From positions 37,957,254 to 38,021,253 of the forward strand of contig OY821781.1 in assembly GCA_963682175.1 (NCBI GenBank): a stretch of 64,000 nucleotides of DNA. Reading direction: 5' to 3'. Numbering within the stretch: position 1 is the stretch's first letter; every line of letters begins with the position of its first letter. Source of the stretch: Triglochin maritima. Lineage: Eukaryota; Streptophyta; Magnoliopsida; Alismatales; Juncaginaceae. The translations under genes were made by a program, and so were the position numbers. Positions 45,064-58,740 of the stretch are shown piece by piece. The notes under the pieces are model-generated. The model did not search any database, had not been told where the DNA came from, and saw only the letters and a program-made list of their open reading frames with translations.

Positions 45064-45865
45064 TGTGAACAAGCATACAAAACTTGGTATCCATCCATCA
45101 TCATAAATAATGACAAGTGACCCATCACTTAAAACTATTTAGCCAAAACCAATAGACAAACCTGTCATAAAGTTAGTAACCAATGTCGTTGAGCTATCAC
45201 TAAAACATCATGCCACAATAGAATTTTTATGCCAAAATTTGCATTACAACGACCTATATGCAAAATACACGATATTAAAAGTTATCATGCAAATAACTCA
45301 TTGAATTTTTTTAAAGTACCCATCTTTCTATACACAAGCAAGACGAAATATCCTATTAGCTTCCATTGATTGTACGTAAACCAGGTTAAGTCACTTATCA
45401 CTTTGACCAATTAGTCAATAACAACATCCAACTAGCCATTAATCTACTAACCATTCCGAACATCAATTAAATAGCCCTCAAAACACTATCTCACTTAAGG
45501 GTTTAACATACAATACAAGTTTTGTAATATATTTGTTATATTTAGAAATAATCACCACAAGTTAAACTTCAAGATATTCCACTTGGTATGGAAGGATACA
45601 ATACAAGGTGAAGTAGTAATAGAACGATGTATTAAAAAGGTAAAACTTCAAGGGTCTAGATGTAAAATTTACCACATTAAAAACTACAATGCAAATAACC
45701 TACCCATTGAAAACTTCAAAGCCCCCACAGTCCCACTCTCACTACACACAAACTAGACAAACACATCCATCCATTTGTTCTCATGAAACAAAACACACCA
45801 CCACCACCACCTTCTTCTCTACTCCCAAACCTTTGAATTTGATCCCTACCTTGTCTCTACCAAGC
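45064..45865. other. Upstream region of the MAKR-type gene
   Basis: AT-rich DNA with the presumed promoter and 5' UTR. A frame open from 45689 runs into the gene, but its first 59 codons (Thr/His/Pro-rich) are probably untranslated leader. No clear TATA box could be chosen. Confidence 0.5.
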
Positions 45866-47034
45866 ATGGAAGCTTTCAGCTTGCTCAAGTATTGGCGTAG
45901 TAGCAATAACACTTCTACAACTACCACTAGTAGTAATACTAATAGTGTTGTTACTACTCTAAAAGTTGTTTCTAGACCAAATTCCCTCCTAAGACACCAA
46001 ATTCAAACCCAAGGCGATGATTACATCGATATCGACTTCACTTCCATAGAAGAAGGGGAGGAAAAAGAGGAAGAAGAAGCGACGGTGACCGCCGAGGTGG
46101 AGGACACAAACTCAAAGCACAACTTCCTCCCAAACTCCCTCCTCAAGTCAGCCACAAAGTTCAAAGTGCTTAATTTCAAGTCGAAGAAGCCCAAGGAGTC
46201 AAACATTAATCAATTGGGTCACAAGAGTGTAGGGTTTGGTAACAAAAGGTTACGTAAGGAAGTTATAAATGGTTACATGAGCAAAATAATGCCACTTTAT
46301 GTTAAGGTGAGGGGGAGTAGTGATGATAAAATTAGGTGTGGTCCCGGATTGGGGAAGTGTCGGTCCGCGGCGGCGGTGGCGGCAGTGCCATCGCCGCCTA
46401 GGCGGAGGGATGACTCTCTTATGCAACAAGAGGATGGGATTCAAAGTGCGATCGCTCATTGTAAGAGGTCTTTCAATGTCACTCGAGCCGAAACTAAAGG
46501 TACGTGCGTTTGGAACCGATTTGAGTTAATTAATTTGCTTAATTACTACTGTAAGCGACTTAACAAAAAAAATTGTTTGTTTGTTTAACGTTATGAATTT
46601 AGGTGTAGCTTCTTTGAAAGGGTTAGAAATTAGAATAGATGTTTGGACAAAATGTTTTTGAAAGAAAATATTAAAGCTTTTCTTGAATGGGTCTTCCTTT
46701 CACTTCCAAACACCTAACTAAAATGATTGATGTGAGTGTTTTCTTTTTATTTATTTTATTTTCCTAATTCTACGAATTAAATTTTCAACTAAATAGTTCT
46801 CCAAAAAATATAATCATCTGCATTTAACATTAGTAATGGAGCTTTCAAATTTGTTGCCATCCATAAAACTACACCCAAAAGCAGTTAATGAAACTTATGA
46901 GGTATCTAATCTAATTGCATAATGAGTAACTAATTTTCGTGTTTGTGGTTTTATATTCAGACGTAGAATCTACGTTGGCGAGGTCGAAAAGCGATTCCTA
47001 CAACGAGAGGTTGGTTGTTCTTGAAAATTTGTAA
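45866..47034 (+). CDS. Membrane-associated kinase regulator (MAKR/BKI1 family), 235 aa
   Basis: Two exons, 45866-46499 and 46961-47034, joined in phase 1 (AAAG|GTACGT donor, TATATTCAG acceptor). The start MEAFSLLKYWRSS is the typical N-terminus of MAKR proteins. Next come a Ser/Thr/Asn-rich stretch, DDYIDIDFTSIEEGEEKEE (acidic, about residues 50-70), a basic segment with FKSKKPK (membrane association by charge in BKI1 relatives), KCRSAAAVAAVPSPPRRRDD and, near residues 190-203, GIQSAIAHCKRSF. That last element resembles the kinase-binding motif of BKI1. The second exon adds DVESTLARSKSDSYNERLVV and ends ENL. Such proteins sit on the plasma membrane and modulate receptor kinases of the brassinosteroid and CLE/peptide type. 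Closest to the MAKR2/MAKR5 group by its start, but the subgroup is uncertain. Confidence 0.88.
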
Positions 47035-50000
47035 TGTAATAATTGTAAACACGTGTGATCGTGATCTATTGGTGGGACACTATTTTTGTAATATGTAGAT
47101 ACCGGTACTCAATTTTCTTGCTCTTTGATCTTGCTTCACGTTACCATGGTATTTCACGGATAACTATTTATTCAGGGAATGGTATTATGTATGTCATAAA
47201 TGAAAAAAAAAAATTGTTTAGTGCTTAAAAATAATTGATATCTCTGAAAAAATCGATTCTATCGCAAAAATAACGATGAGAATTAGACTTGATGCTTGAA
47301 CTTGTACTAAAAAGAACCAAAAAGTCCTTCATCACTTAAAGTTGAGAACTCATAACGAAATGTTAACAACTCTAAATTAAGAAGTTATTCTGGAGCAATA
47401 AAATTTGTATTTTCAGAAGTAATTAGTTACATTAAGTTGAAGGTCTCTTTCAGATGTTTGTTTTTCGAATCAGAAAAAAAACGTTTTTACTACCATGAGT
47501 TTTTAATAAGAAAGTAAGAAATCTTTTATAAAGTAAAAGACAAGATATGTTATAACAAGAATCAGACCTAAAAATACAAGATATGTTAAGAAAAGTGAAG
47601 ATTCAATATGTCAGATTTGTGTACATAACCACTCTATGATCACAAGTCACAATCATTAATAAACATTTGTTTTTTTTCCGAAGAAATGGAATTCCATCGG
47701 ATTTTTCGAAACAATAAAGATCACTTCCACCATTCTCTCTTAGGACGGAGGGTTGAAGTTTTACTCCTACGTGATTTTGAATCGGAAAAGACTCGATTTT
47801 GTTCTATATGATTATGTACTTTTTTGGTCGTAAGTACCACAAAACTCAGGCTATGCAATATTTTGAGATGGGTTTGTAGTTTCATGATCATCTATTTTAG
47901 TTAATGCATGCAAGTAAGTAATTCTTATATAAAAAAAGGCATTAGTTTTTTTCTTCCAAATGAATATAATCATGATGGAGCCAATCATTTTTAAAAAAAA
48001 GAATCTCTAACTTCCCTACTCCATCTTATGCACAAAAAACCATGTTTTGGCCTGCGTGAAGTATGCTCTGACGCTGTCTGCCTTAAAAATGTGGATCAGT
48101 TCAGAAAGATTCTCTATGTTTGATCACTCATTTGATGGATCGGCTCTTGTCTATTTTAACTGTCTTTGATGTGTCTCGAACCAAGCAAACTGATTCTCTC
48201 CTAACATGATATTTTTATTTAGCATAATTTAAATTTCTATTATATAAAAAAAGATATTTTAGTTTAAATGGTTAGCATAATTTGATGTGTTTTGCCTCTT
48301 CATGATATTAGACTTTCAAGATTTGAACTTTACGATCTTTTTGCGTAATAATTAGCTATCACGGAAGGGAAGGAAAAAACGATTACATGCTTCTGATTTG
48401 TCATAAATTCATATATCAATTTTTTTTGGCGTTCTTACTCAAACCACTTGATGATAAGTGCTTGATTGTCCGATTTCGAACTATTTTTTCCTATGCTTGA
48501 AGTGCATGTGACATCTTATGAATTTTGTTGGGTGAATCCGTTTAAATTTTGATTTGCATTTAACACTATTATTTTCTGATTTGTATTTTTAATGGATCAA
48601 GATCTACAACATAAATTTTCATTTATAAGGTAAATTGATGTTAAGAAATTTTTAGGACACCAGCCACTAGGGGTGTAAGGTGAGTTTTTACTCCACCGCG
48701 ACCCGTCATGTTTAAGTTAAGCGGGTAAATAAGACGGAGTGGGGTGAGTAAAAAAAAACTATCTGCCCCGCCTAAAGGTGGACTAATCGGGAATATTGTT
48801 GCATGAAAGTCCATCATATTGTAGGAGCACTGCTTGCCCACTAATAACTAGTAATATTAAGAAGTTAATACTAATCTGATTCATCTACATCTGAATTTCT
48901 TCGTTGACTTTCATGCAACATTCAAGTGATCGAATTGGATGCAAACAAGATGTCGGCAAGTGAAGAAAAACCAACCAAAATATTCAAAGTACTTTTAAAG
49001 TTTTATTAAGACGAATACAGTTAGTTAAAGTTGGGTCCCCCAAAGAGTTGGATTCCAAAAACCAAGTAGACAAAAGCTTGGGTAAACAAGGAAATTAATG
49101 TGTGGAGAACCAAAGATTCAAATCTAGGAATCCTATGCAAAGTTATGTTTTAGTCTGCCATATGGTGACTATTCTAAAAATTGCTGTTGGAGATTCTAAG
49201 GGCACTACTTGACACCCACAATTTACTATGTAAATCTAGTGCCACATATTGCCTAATCTCAAAGTTATTTATGTTTGTTCACATGCTCTCTATCTGTAAA
49301 ATTTATTATTGTTGTGTGATTTCAAGGGCAAACTGAATTGTTGTCTTGCAGTGTAAGAGTTGTCAACAAACTGAATTGTTGTCTTGCAGTGTAAGAGTTG
49401 TCAACATTGGTTCGAGCTCGAAACTCGAGTTTGGCTCGACAAAAGTTCAACTTCGGTTAGCTTGAAAATAAAAAATCTTGATGATGATAATGATGATAAA
49501 AATTCTTCCGATTTAGTTTGGTAAACAAATCGGCTCGAATTCGAAACAATTGAAACTCAACTAGAATGTTGGAAGTCAGAATTTTTTATTGCTTAATTTA
49601 TAAATTTTTTTTGTATTTGATAATAATATAGATTAATATTTAAAACTCAAAATTTTAGCCAAACTGTACTCATTTACCTGTATACCCTCGGAACAATTTT
49701 GTTTAACTTATATAATGTACTTTTGTTTTACTTATATATACCTCAGATTCAGTTTCAACCATACAATGTTATGTTTTCTCTCCTTTTATCCATCATTCCA
49801 TCATCTCTTGTTTCCCTTCAAATCCTGATTCAAATTAAGCTTGATTTATTCCTTGACTGTAGTTTCAGCTTGGTGTAATTCGGAGTAAAAACAATCTAAA
49901 GCAACATAAATGCGAAGTCAGGTAGAATTTAAACCGTAAAGTTTTACAAAGAAGAGAATATCATACCATAAACAATTAATCTAATCAACCCTAAAAGTTT

Positions 50001-51730
50001 ACATCATCTCAAGCACTGCTTAAGCCTTAGTCACCACATTCAGACGCTACAACAACAGACGTATGTACAAATCTTAAGTCGACCGACCAAACCACAAGAA
50101 TTAACCAGGAAGTAAGTCTGAGATTAAATCTCATAAACAAAGTATATTTAATTAATTGGACAGACATGCACTCCGAGTCTCCGACTATAGCTCATAGTTC
50201 AAGTCAAGGTAACAAAATTTGACCGACTTCTTGAAGGATCAAATCAAATAGAGCCCTACTACTTACTAGTCGTCGGTTCGTAAACAAAGAAAACATACAA
50301 AAACCAATCCTTCATTCACCCTACCTTTTTGACTACGTAGCAAGCAATTAAGAATTTAGTTAGGCAAATTAGCACATTCTATTGTACATCCTTGTCTCTT
50401 GTGAAATTTCTTTGTTTTCATTATTAACCTACAACAAGGTAGCTTTGTGTGGAATACTTTAAAAAGTCTATAGGTCAAAAAGGAAGTTGAAACACTCCCA
50501 ACTCGCATATTTTAAATATAATCATCCATCTATTTTGAAATGACCAATTTCACCATCAAGTGAAGATAAGTAAGCATCTAAAGAAACATGCCCATGATAG
50601 ATGAGGCAAAGGTAATGCTGCCCTGAGTGAACAAAAGAAAGAATGACTTCTGGAACACCAACTCTGAATCCACACAGCAAAACAGAAGCAAAAATATAAA
50701 CACTGAACAATACCCTCAAGATGATGAAGTGGTTTTGGAGGTTTAACCAGCAAATAAGAAGCCAATACTCTGGAACGATCTGTGTTGACTTGTAAACCAA
50801 GCTATTATCTATCAGCAACCTGCTAATAGAAACAAACATAAAAGCTTGGTCATTAAAAGTACATGATCCCCATGAAAGAACAGTTGAACTGATGAAATCT
50901 GCACTTGCATAAGCGCAACTCTACGTCAACATTTAGAATTACCTCTGCTTTTTTCCAAAGGAAAATGAGAAACTAACTAAATTTTGGACTCTGTAATTAA
51001 GATTCTAGCTGCCCATTCTTTTTTAATTTCTGGGATTTTAATTCGTTTCGGCCATTGCATACGTAGTGCCATAGAACTCACATCTCTCCACATTTTCATT
51101 TAAACACCTACTTGCATACTATGGTATTCCAAAAGGAAAATTAAAAAGATAATGAGTACGTACTCACGTTTGTACGCAAATACGTCTCCCCAACTTTCAT
51201 TGCTTAATCGTCATCAATTAGTCGAACAAAGAGTCAAACTAACAGTATATTTGGAAAGAAAGGCTGGAAATGTGTGTACATACTCGGGCTTTTCTTTTTG
51301 GCTAGCGGGAAACATGTCAATATGCAACTATCTGACAACCGACTTGATGTAGGTCTCCTTTCTAAAATATCTAACTGCATGTCTTAAGCTAATTAATTGA
51401 ACTCACAAGTAGCAGCGGACTGTGTGCTTTACTCCAGACTATGCTCAACTACATCCTACAAAAGAGCCTGAAGTAACTATTCCAGTATAATAGGTTGATC
51501 CGATAATAAAAAATATTCGAGTATAACCAAGTGCATCATAAATATGAAAAACAAAAAGGGCAACATTCCAATCCTATCTTGTTTTCTGAATAATGTTTCT
51601 TCTTAGTCCTAAGAAAATGAAATCGGTTGTCATTTACTACTTGCATGAAATGAACCAAAACTAAATGCACCATCTACACAATTGAAAAAAATACCAGAGT
51701 ATGTCATCGAGAGATTAGTACCTTGTTATA
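47035..51730. other. 4.7 kb AT-rich intergenic DNA
   Basis: Between the MAKR-type gene and the 3' end of TRAPPC1, which converge. It contains a 38-bp tandem duplication (49330-49405), MITE-like words (ggttcgagctcgaaactcgag near 49411; a taggggtgtaa stretch near 48668) without confirmed ends, and a minus-strand frame at 50522-50839 (105 codons) that I do not recognise and that has no clear splice partners. No supported gene. Confidence 0.6.
49330..49405 (+). repeat. Perfect 38-bp tandem duplication
   Basis: 49330-49367 and 49368-49405 are identical (aaactgaattgttgtcttgc...gttgtcaac). Perfect identity implies a recent event. Confidence 0.95.
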
Positions 51731-54700
51731 CTAGACCAAAGTTTTGACATATTTGTCCAAATTTGTATTGAACAGTTCACACCTACAAACATAAAAAGAC
51801 ATACAGGCATAAATATTGCAATTTTTAACTGGACAATGTCAACTAGTCCGAACATAAATTTGTCGATTATAATACGAACCAAAATAGGTAACCAGAGAAC
51901 AGACTGAACAAAGTATGCTGATTCATTTGGCCAGTTAAAATATTCAATAATTGGATATCGAGCAATTGCAAACATAATTTGTATTTGAATTTTGCACTTT
52001 CCCCTATAAGATATCTCTTGAACCCAAACTAGTTTCGGGTCAATGATTTTCTTGTTTCATGTTATTGGGAAGCATGGTCCTGAACCAACAAGACTTGACA
52101 ATCTTACTTCCTGTGACCGAGTAAAAGAATCACATGATGCCATATAGAACCATGTATGAGAAATTTTCATATCCTTCAAGAATAACTAAGAATAGTGAAT
52201 TGGTGACATCAGAATAACTACAGCATAGAAAAGCAAACATTAGAAGACTCAAAAGTGCTCTTTGAGTTCTTGTGCATGTAACATACACCTATATGTGTGA
52301 CGAAGTACATCACCAAAACAGACAAAAAATGTGCCAAGTGATTATTCGAACCACCACCCAAACGACTATGCAACTGGTTCACATATGGAAAAGTGTGAAT
52401 CACCCTCACCTAAATGTTGTTTCAGTACGTCCAAGTCTAAAATTGATGGTTTAGTTATGCCTAATACGAAATGGATCATTTTGCTCAAAGAATCGAATTT
52501 CGACAGTTCTACATACACCAAATAACAAACTTCAACAATATATTAACAAGTACGGAGAACAACATACTTGATTGTTGCTCCTGGTGTGTATATGGGATTC
52601 TTCACAACATACTCGACATATAGGTTGTATATATACCTCAGAGACTCCCGATGATCACTGCTTTTGGGATGAGTTACTAAGATGATCTGGAATAAGAAAA
52701 TGGTAAATATTCTATAAAAGAACACCAAAATGCACAAACAAAACATTTAGTTCGAGAAACACTATGCCATTATACCATCCTTGGGATCTGCTAAAAACAT
52801 TATATTTATTTTACATCTAATTATTCGGTTTACACCAGCACATCTTTGGTTTACACCATCACATCTCACGTCAACGGATTGATCAAATTCCAATGCATGT
52901 CACTGTAATTGAGCTTTGAATATGCTTGTTTATTTTTTCCATATGCCAAAAAATATCCATTTTTAGAATACTTGATGAACAAGAACAAATGTATCGAAAA
53001 AGAGTCTAATTTCTAAAATTGTTGTCTTCTTACTTCTAGAACTTTTTCTGGGTGGGCTCATGGTTTACATATTTCTTTATCTACTGAAAGTGAGCATGTT
53101 TTATTGTTTGTTTGCCTCGACGAGAACACAATATTTTAAATAAAAAAAAAGCTATACTCGGATATGAACAAGTGACTTCTTATCAAATTAATTCAATTTT
53201 GACCACTATCTTCCCGGTCTTCAAGCTGCGATTCTTGGATCCATTTGCAGCACTGCAATCAATAAAACACAACATACATCTCTAGTCTCGACTTAAGACT
53301 GTGTCAAGGTGAGTACTAATCTCAATATACAACTATACAAGTAAGATTAATCCCATGCTATATATTGATGCATTTCATCACCATCGACAAGGGATCACAA
53401 ATCATATTGTAACTAGAGATACAAATATAAGAGCTCTTAAATTGATTCCAACTCTGTCGTACATGTGAAACATCTACAATATGAAAATCTCCAAAGTAGC
53501 TACAAAATTTGACGTGATAAAAAACAATATATTTATGGTCTAAAATCAGCTTAAGATATTGGTCTTGATTCATCATGCATATATTCTGAAAGTTATAAAT
53601 AAATAAAAAATTGAGCAAACATTAACCATTTCATGAGGATAATGAATCACTTAGTGAGTGGGTAGGGCATGTGAACCTATGCACTTCCCATTGTGGTTAG
53701 ACTTAAATGCATTTTGAGAAGATTAAAACAAAATGTGAAACCTTATTCTTTAATTGTTTGTTTTCATATGTGTCTCACACCTGCATTTTGCAATCTACCC
53801 ACCCAACCATTGGTTTCACAATACTAAATGTTGCTCCCCACTCCCTAACATGATTGGAAACCTTAACAAAAAGATCTCTACATCAAAAGGGTCTAGCCAC
53901 TTCAAAGTTTAGATCAACGCATTGGAAAATAACAAACCATGATTAGAGGAAAAATGTAAATAGGCTAGGATTTAAAATCAACACAAGATTTTACTCCTAT
54001 TAACTACTGTATCGCCAAATACAATAGGGGTAAATCCTAGTTTAAACATTACAGGATCGACATGTAAGTTAGGTGTTATTATAGTTTTAGATTATGATGT
54101 ATTTAAAAGCGAACTCAACATGTAGCCATAGCCCATAGGTGTATCCAACATTAGATCCGAAATCAGATGTCCACACAGTTCAAAGGAAGAAATGAGATGG
54201 ACAACATGATATTGTATACACAGTTGTCCAGATATTCATGGTCCACATGATAAAATACTTCATGCCAACAACACATTTATTTTATCTATGTAAATACAGC
54301 AAAAAATGAGTTAAAAAACTAAAACACAAGATTAAAGTCCATGCAATAGAATTCTTTGTTTAATTACACACGCTAAAGGTATTTTTGAATAACAAAAATG
54401 AGAGAAATTTTGGAGCAAAGAGAATATTATTTTAAATAAACACATTATTTGGAAAACGAAATGTCTCGTGGCATTTGAGGGAAAAGGAGTTGGAACAGAT
54501 ATAACCAACCATCAAGATGTATCCATCTAAGTATCTAACAATTGAAAACATGCCATGGAGTTTAAATGCTCTCAAGTAGAAAAAAGAAACAAAAAAATGT
54601 TTGACGACCGCCACCTTGATCCCTGAAGGGGTTTCCATGAAGTTGAGTTTGTAAGTGTTGGTCCGGAAACTATGAAACGAGCATCCCTGTCCTGGCAACT

Positions 54701-57267
54701 GTGGCACTCCAAGATTTCCCTTCTCAACACTGCCAAACATACCAAATGCTAGATAGGATGGTAGGTGGCATTTGGATTATGACAATTACTAATCAGATCA
54801 GAGAATCATAAATTATCATGTTATATCTGATTGCAACCTTGTCAGTTGTCGGTTGTCAATATTATCTTACACGTCATAAATCATCATAAAGAATTCAAAT
54901 TGAGTTAACATTATGCCAAGTGAATCAAAACTAAACATTTAAAACAAAACATGATTAAATAAACTATGAGAAACGATAAATATTTGATGATGACCAGCAA
55001 TAGTATGACAAGGCACGACTAGTTCATGTGTTGTTTTGTAATTTTGTTAGCCATGTTTTGTCACATATTTCATGGGATCTAATCTCTGAATCATATTCAA
55101 CAATTTGTTTTAAAATTTTCTACCTTCAGTGAAACCACAAGATGCAACTGACTTTGCTAGAGCACTTCTGTGGTCTGACCTATGACAATTTTAAGAGAAA
55201 TGCCAACTGGGTCCCCCCCCCATCAGGTATATTACACATTCAATATTTATAAGCTTTTAAGTTAATATACCGATCAAAAAAAAGTTTTCAAGTTCATATT
55301 ACTCAAGTGAGAACTATAGATGATTTTATTAAGGAATATACCAAATCTCACAATTTCACAAAACAACATTTTAGACAAACAGCAAGGTCTAACCAAAACT
55401 CTAATTGGAACAATACACAAATCATACACGATATACAACTGTAACAATTTTTCCTTTTTGATCGGTGACATGCAACTAGCTCTTATCTATATGGAATCTA
55501 TATTCAGCATCCTCTTCGAAAATGTTTCTTCCTTACTCTAACTAAAGGTTGGGATGCAAACCACTTCGATGTAGGCACTTCCATTACCTTAACAATTCCA
55601 AAGCCAATATACACCGATGGTCTCCACTTAAATCTGCTAGTATGTTTCCAAATGAAACTCGGCTAATTCTACCTTGCATATAAGCACCATCACCTTAAGT
55701 TTTTCAATCATCTCTTTTAAGGATAATTACTTACTAGTTACTACACATAGTAATGTGATTTGAACTCATAGTAGCAGATCCTCCCTCCCATTGATTGTAT
55801 GACAAATTCAATTGAATTGCAAGGCTTGCCCATGGTTTTGACTATTCCAAAACAAGAAACTGGCCAATTGGACTTCCCTATCAGTCATATTATTGTGACT
55901 TTTGAACTTTATATTAGTCAAGCCGCAAGCGACTTAGTAGTTGCATTCAAAGTGGGGATTGTTCCAATGCTAGAGATATACCAACTGAGCTACCACATTG
56001 GTAGTACTACACCTTTGACATTATTAATGACATTAACAAAACAACTACCAAATCTCACAATTTCACAAAACAAAAAATCCTAACAAACAAGAAATACCTT
56101 GATCAGAAAGGCAAACTCGTAGGCCAGAGATATACCAACTAGAGAACACCATAGGTCCTATCACATATTCAGTAGTAATGAGTTTTGATGTTTAAAAGGT
56201 ATTAATAAGAAATTCACAAAATCCGACAATTTCATGAGAAACTAAACTAGAAGATCTAAGCATAACTCGCCTCCACGTTTGTTTGGTCTCAAACCATACT
56301 TGAACAATTCCACCTTGCATGTGAGTCACATTGCCTCACTTTGTGGGGTTTCAAAATAACTACCTATCAAACATAGATTGTGTCACCTAATAACCCAAGT
56401 ACTAGCCAAGTATCGATCACACTCGTACTAGGAGATCCTACTCCATGACAACCCTAACCGGCCAACTAAAACGGAAAAGTGCGACAAACGAGCCGCCTTT
56501 TGTGGTGCTTAGTTTTGCTTGGCAGCACCGTTTGTGGCGCTCCCACCTTTCCTTTGTACAATTTTTGTTTTTATTGATATAGTTACATTTGGGTCAGTTG
56601 CATTTGCATCATTTGGGTCAATTGGAAGCAACCTCACTGTTTTACAGTGGTAGGGCTGCGTACATCCGACCGCCCCCCCTGCCTCGCTTAGGCGGGAGCC
56701 TCTTCTGAGGCACTGGGGTTATGTTGATGTTGATGTTGATTGATATAGTTACATTTACCAACCCAAAGGGGCGAAAAGGGCATCCGAAGTTCAAGTTCAA
56801 ATCATACTTAAGCAATATTTCGGTCGCATCCGTATTCTTAACAATTTAAGTGTTAAAAGATACACCAACTGAACTACCCTCATGGGTCTTACCACACTTC
56901 AATTGTAATTCAGGTATGATTTCTACAAGCTACTAAAAAGAAATTCACCAGATCCCGCATTTCATACAAGACCCAACCAAAACCCTAACCGACGGAAAAG
57001 GCGAAATCCGACGAACCTGGTGGGGTCCATCTTGGCAGTGAAGGACTTAAGCGAGAAGAGTAAACCGAACATCAGCTTCTGGTCCTGGTTGGGATCTAAG
57101 GTCCGGAGGGGGCGGTGCCACTCCCGGTAGAGGAGGCAGACCCCGTTCCTGTTGAAGACGTAGATCATGTAAGTGTTCGCCCCGAGGATGCCCGATCCCG
57201 TCCCCGCCGGCGCCGACGGCGACAGCGTCACGTCCGATGCCGCCGTCGCGCCGCCGAAGAACTGCAT
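51731..57267 (-). CDS. BET5: TRAPP complex subunit TRAPPC1/BET5, 4 exons, 178 aa
   Basis: Exons 57267-57017, 54729-54615, 52686-52568 and 51782-51731 give 537 coding bases with matching phases (2, 0, 2) and GT-AG junctions. The protein reads MQFFGGATAASD (variable N-terminal loop), YMIYVFNRNGVCLLYREWHR, KLMFGLLFSLKSFTAKMDP, VEKGNLGVPQLPGQGCSFHS, FRTNTYKLNFMETPSGIK, IILVTHPKSSDHRESLRYIY, NLYVEYVVKNPIYTPGATIK and CELFNTNLDKYVKTLV. This is the longin-like fold of TRAPPC1, essentially colinear with the Arabidopsis protein (about 169 residues, remembered). TRAPPC1 is a core subunit of the TRAPP tethering complexes that act as Rab exchange factors in ER-Golgi and Golgi transport. No disruption seen; intron 1 (2.3 kb) carries a SINE. 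Confidence 0.95.
56591..56738 (+). mobile_element. 5'-truncated SINE in TRAPPC1 intron 1
   Basis: Flanked by a perfect 18-bp target duplication attgatatagttacattt (56573-56590 and 56739-56756). The 148-bp body has the words common in plant SINE 3' regions: ggaagcaacctc, ggtagggctgcgtacatccg, gcttaggcgggagcctc and ggcactgggg, followed by a ttgatg-rich tail. The tRNA-related head with A and B boxes is not recognisable, so it is truncated. It is in antisense to the host gene. Confidence 0.85.
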
Positions 57268-58640
57268 CGCCGGAGATTTGGGGGAAGTTCGGTTTGGGGA
57301 CTCGGATTTGACAACTGAAAATGTGAAGTTAGATTTGTAAGGTAGTAGAATACATTCTTATTTATTTTTGCGTTTAAACGAGTCGAGTTAAATATATATG
57401 TTAGTAGGAGAGAGTATCCGTCCGGATCCGAACTTGGATGCTTTCTGGGGTCCAGAAGGAAGATCGGACCAATTAGATTCGGTTCGGACCGAACCTGGAC
57501 CGATCGGTCCGGACAGAAACTCGAACCCGTCCTGTGATCCAGACCAAAACTTAGACCGATTGACGTTGACTGATCCAAAAAAACCGAATCGGACTGGATT
57601 ATGCTCATCCATATCTGTTAGTTAAAACGTCGAATTAAGACAAGGTTGACAATCTTAGTTATGGATTTGAATGAAGATAATTTTTAGGTTAGATGTATTT
57701 AACGTCATTTTTTAGTTAAGAGAAGTATTTTATGGTGTTTCCGAAAATGTCATGTCAAAAAGTCACGAGCGCATGACATTTTCTTTACAACTGGTTGGAC
57801 GGGTGGATCCAACCAAAATCAAATGAATGAGTGGTCTATATATATATTGGAAAATTAGGAGAGAGAAAGTTTAGTAGGCCCCTTATCATTTTTTATTGTT
57901 TATTTGAAATTATTCAATTTTGAGAACCAACCAACATGTTAAAAATTGAAATATCTGACTTTGTGTTGTCGAGTTCAATTTTGTATTAGTGGTTTGTGTT
58001 GAAAGTAAATTTTATGTTGTCGAAATCGTGATCAACTTTTCAGAAAGTAAAAGATACACTTATGTGATGTTAATTTCAAGTTAAATGAGTATCTCGATTG
58101 AAAATAACTTTTGTGTTGCATTTCTTCTTCTAATTATTCATCTATAGAAACTCAAATATGGTTATTATTTGCATCCAACCGACTTCCATTCTTTTAAACT
58201 TTAAATGACTTCGAGTCTCGCCTATTCTTTTGTTCATTGGATTAGTTCATCTTCTAAGTATTAAATAAAAGTTTCAAATAAAGTTATTAGGTATGTGTCT
58301 CAAATAAAATTTTGTAAGGCATTTATATCATTATACAATAAGAGGGAGTGGTCGAAAGAGGCGAAAGTATTTCTTTCTTTGTATTGTGGAAGCTTTATAG
58401 ACAGAAGATTGTTTCTTTCAACAACATCCAGATGCGATTGATAGGCTCGACATATCCGGGTTGCAAAAAAATACTGCAACTCTACAAAAAACTTAGTCTG
58501 TGGCATGTTAGCCGATGGTGTTCATAAGGGATTGATGAAAGTTTTGCAAGGCATTGCTTCCATAAGTTCAGTAAAGTTGTCATTGATGTATTTAGTGGTC
58601 AGTATTTGAGAAGACATGCATCCTAAGACTTGACAAAACT
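57254..58640. repeat. Segmental duplication, copy 1 (TRAPPC1 start plus upstream)
   Basis: From the first codons of TRAPPC1 (plus strand gaagaactgcatcgc) outward this matches 59597-60655. Shared words are gatttggg.gaagttcgg, aaatgtgaagttagattt, aaacgagtcgagtt, gaaattattcaattttgaga, atcgtgatcaacttttcaga and the nuclease relic. Copy 1 additionally holds the insert at 57407-57615 and about 200 bp more around 57650-57840. It presumably contains the TRAPPC1 promoter. Confidence 0.85.
57407..57615. mobile_element. Possible small MITE, absent from the duplicated copy
   Basis: A 209-bp insert between tgttagta (57399-57406) and tgttagtt (57616-57623), rich in ccgtccggatcc and gatcggtccgg words. Its ends gagtatcc and, reversed, gagcataatcc are weakly inverted. 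The homologous part of copy 2 lacks it, supporting a later insertion. The class is uncertain. Confidence 0.45.
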
Positions 58641-58740
58641 ATGGTTACTCGACGTGGATTTCCTTAAGTGACAAGAAGTATCAATTGTATACATTATAAT
58701 GGAAGAATTGTCTGCGTGTTTGAAAATGAATGTCTCAAGG
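58320..58740 (+). pseudogene. PIF/Harbinger nuclease (HARBI1/ALP1-like) relic 1
   Basis: Broken frames encode a shell of the N-terminal half of a plant HARBI1-like nuclease, in the order seen in relic 2 (SFIDRRLF, LQHC-type helix, VIDVFSGQYLRRHAS). It runs further, to RGFP, a stop, then TRSINCIHYNGRI. That corresponds to the RGFPG-MLGSIDCMHW region, with the first catalytic D changed to N. Multiple stops; no activity possible. Confidence 0.7.

Noticed and set aside
50522..50839. 105-codon minus-strand frame beyond TRAPPC1
   Set aside because: Hydrophobic but unrecognised, and TRAPPC1 already ends at 51731. It may be chance in AT-rich DNA.
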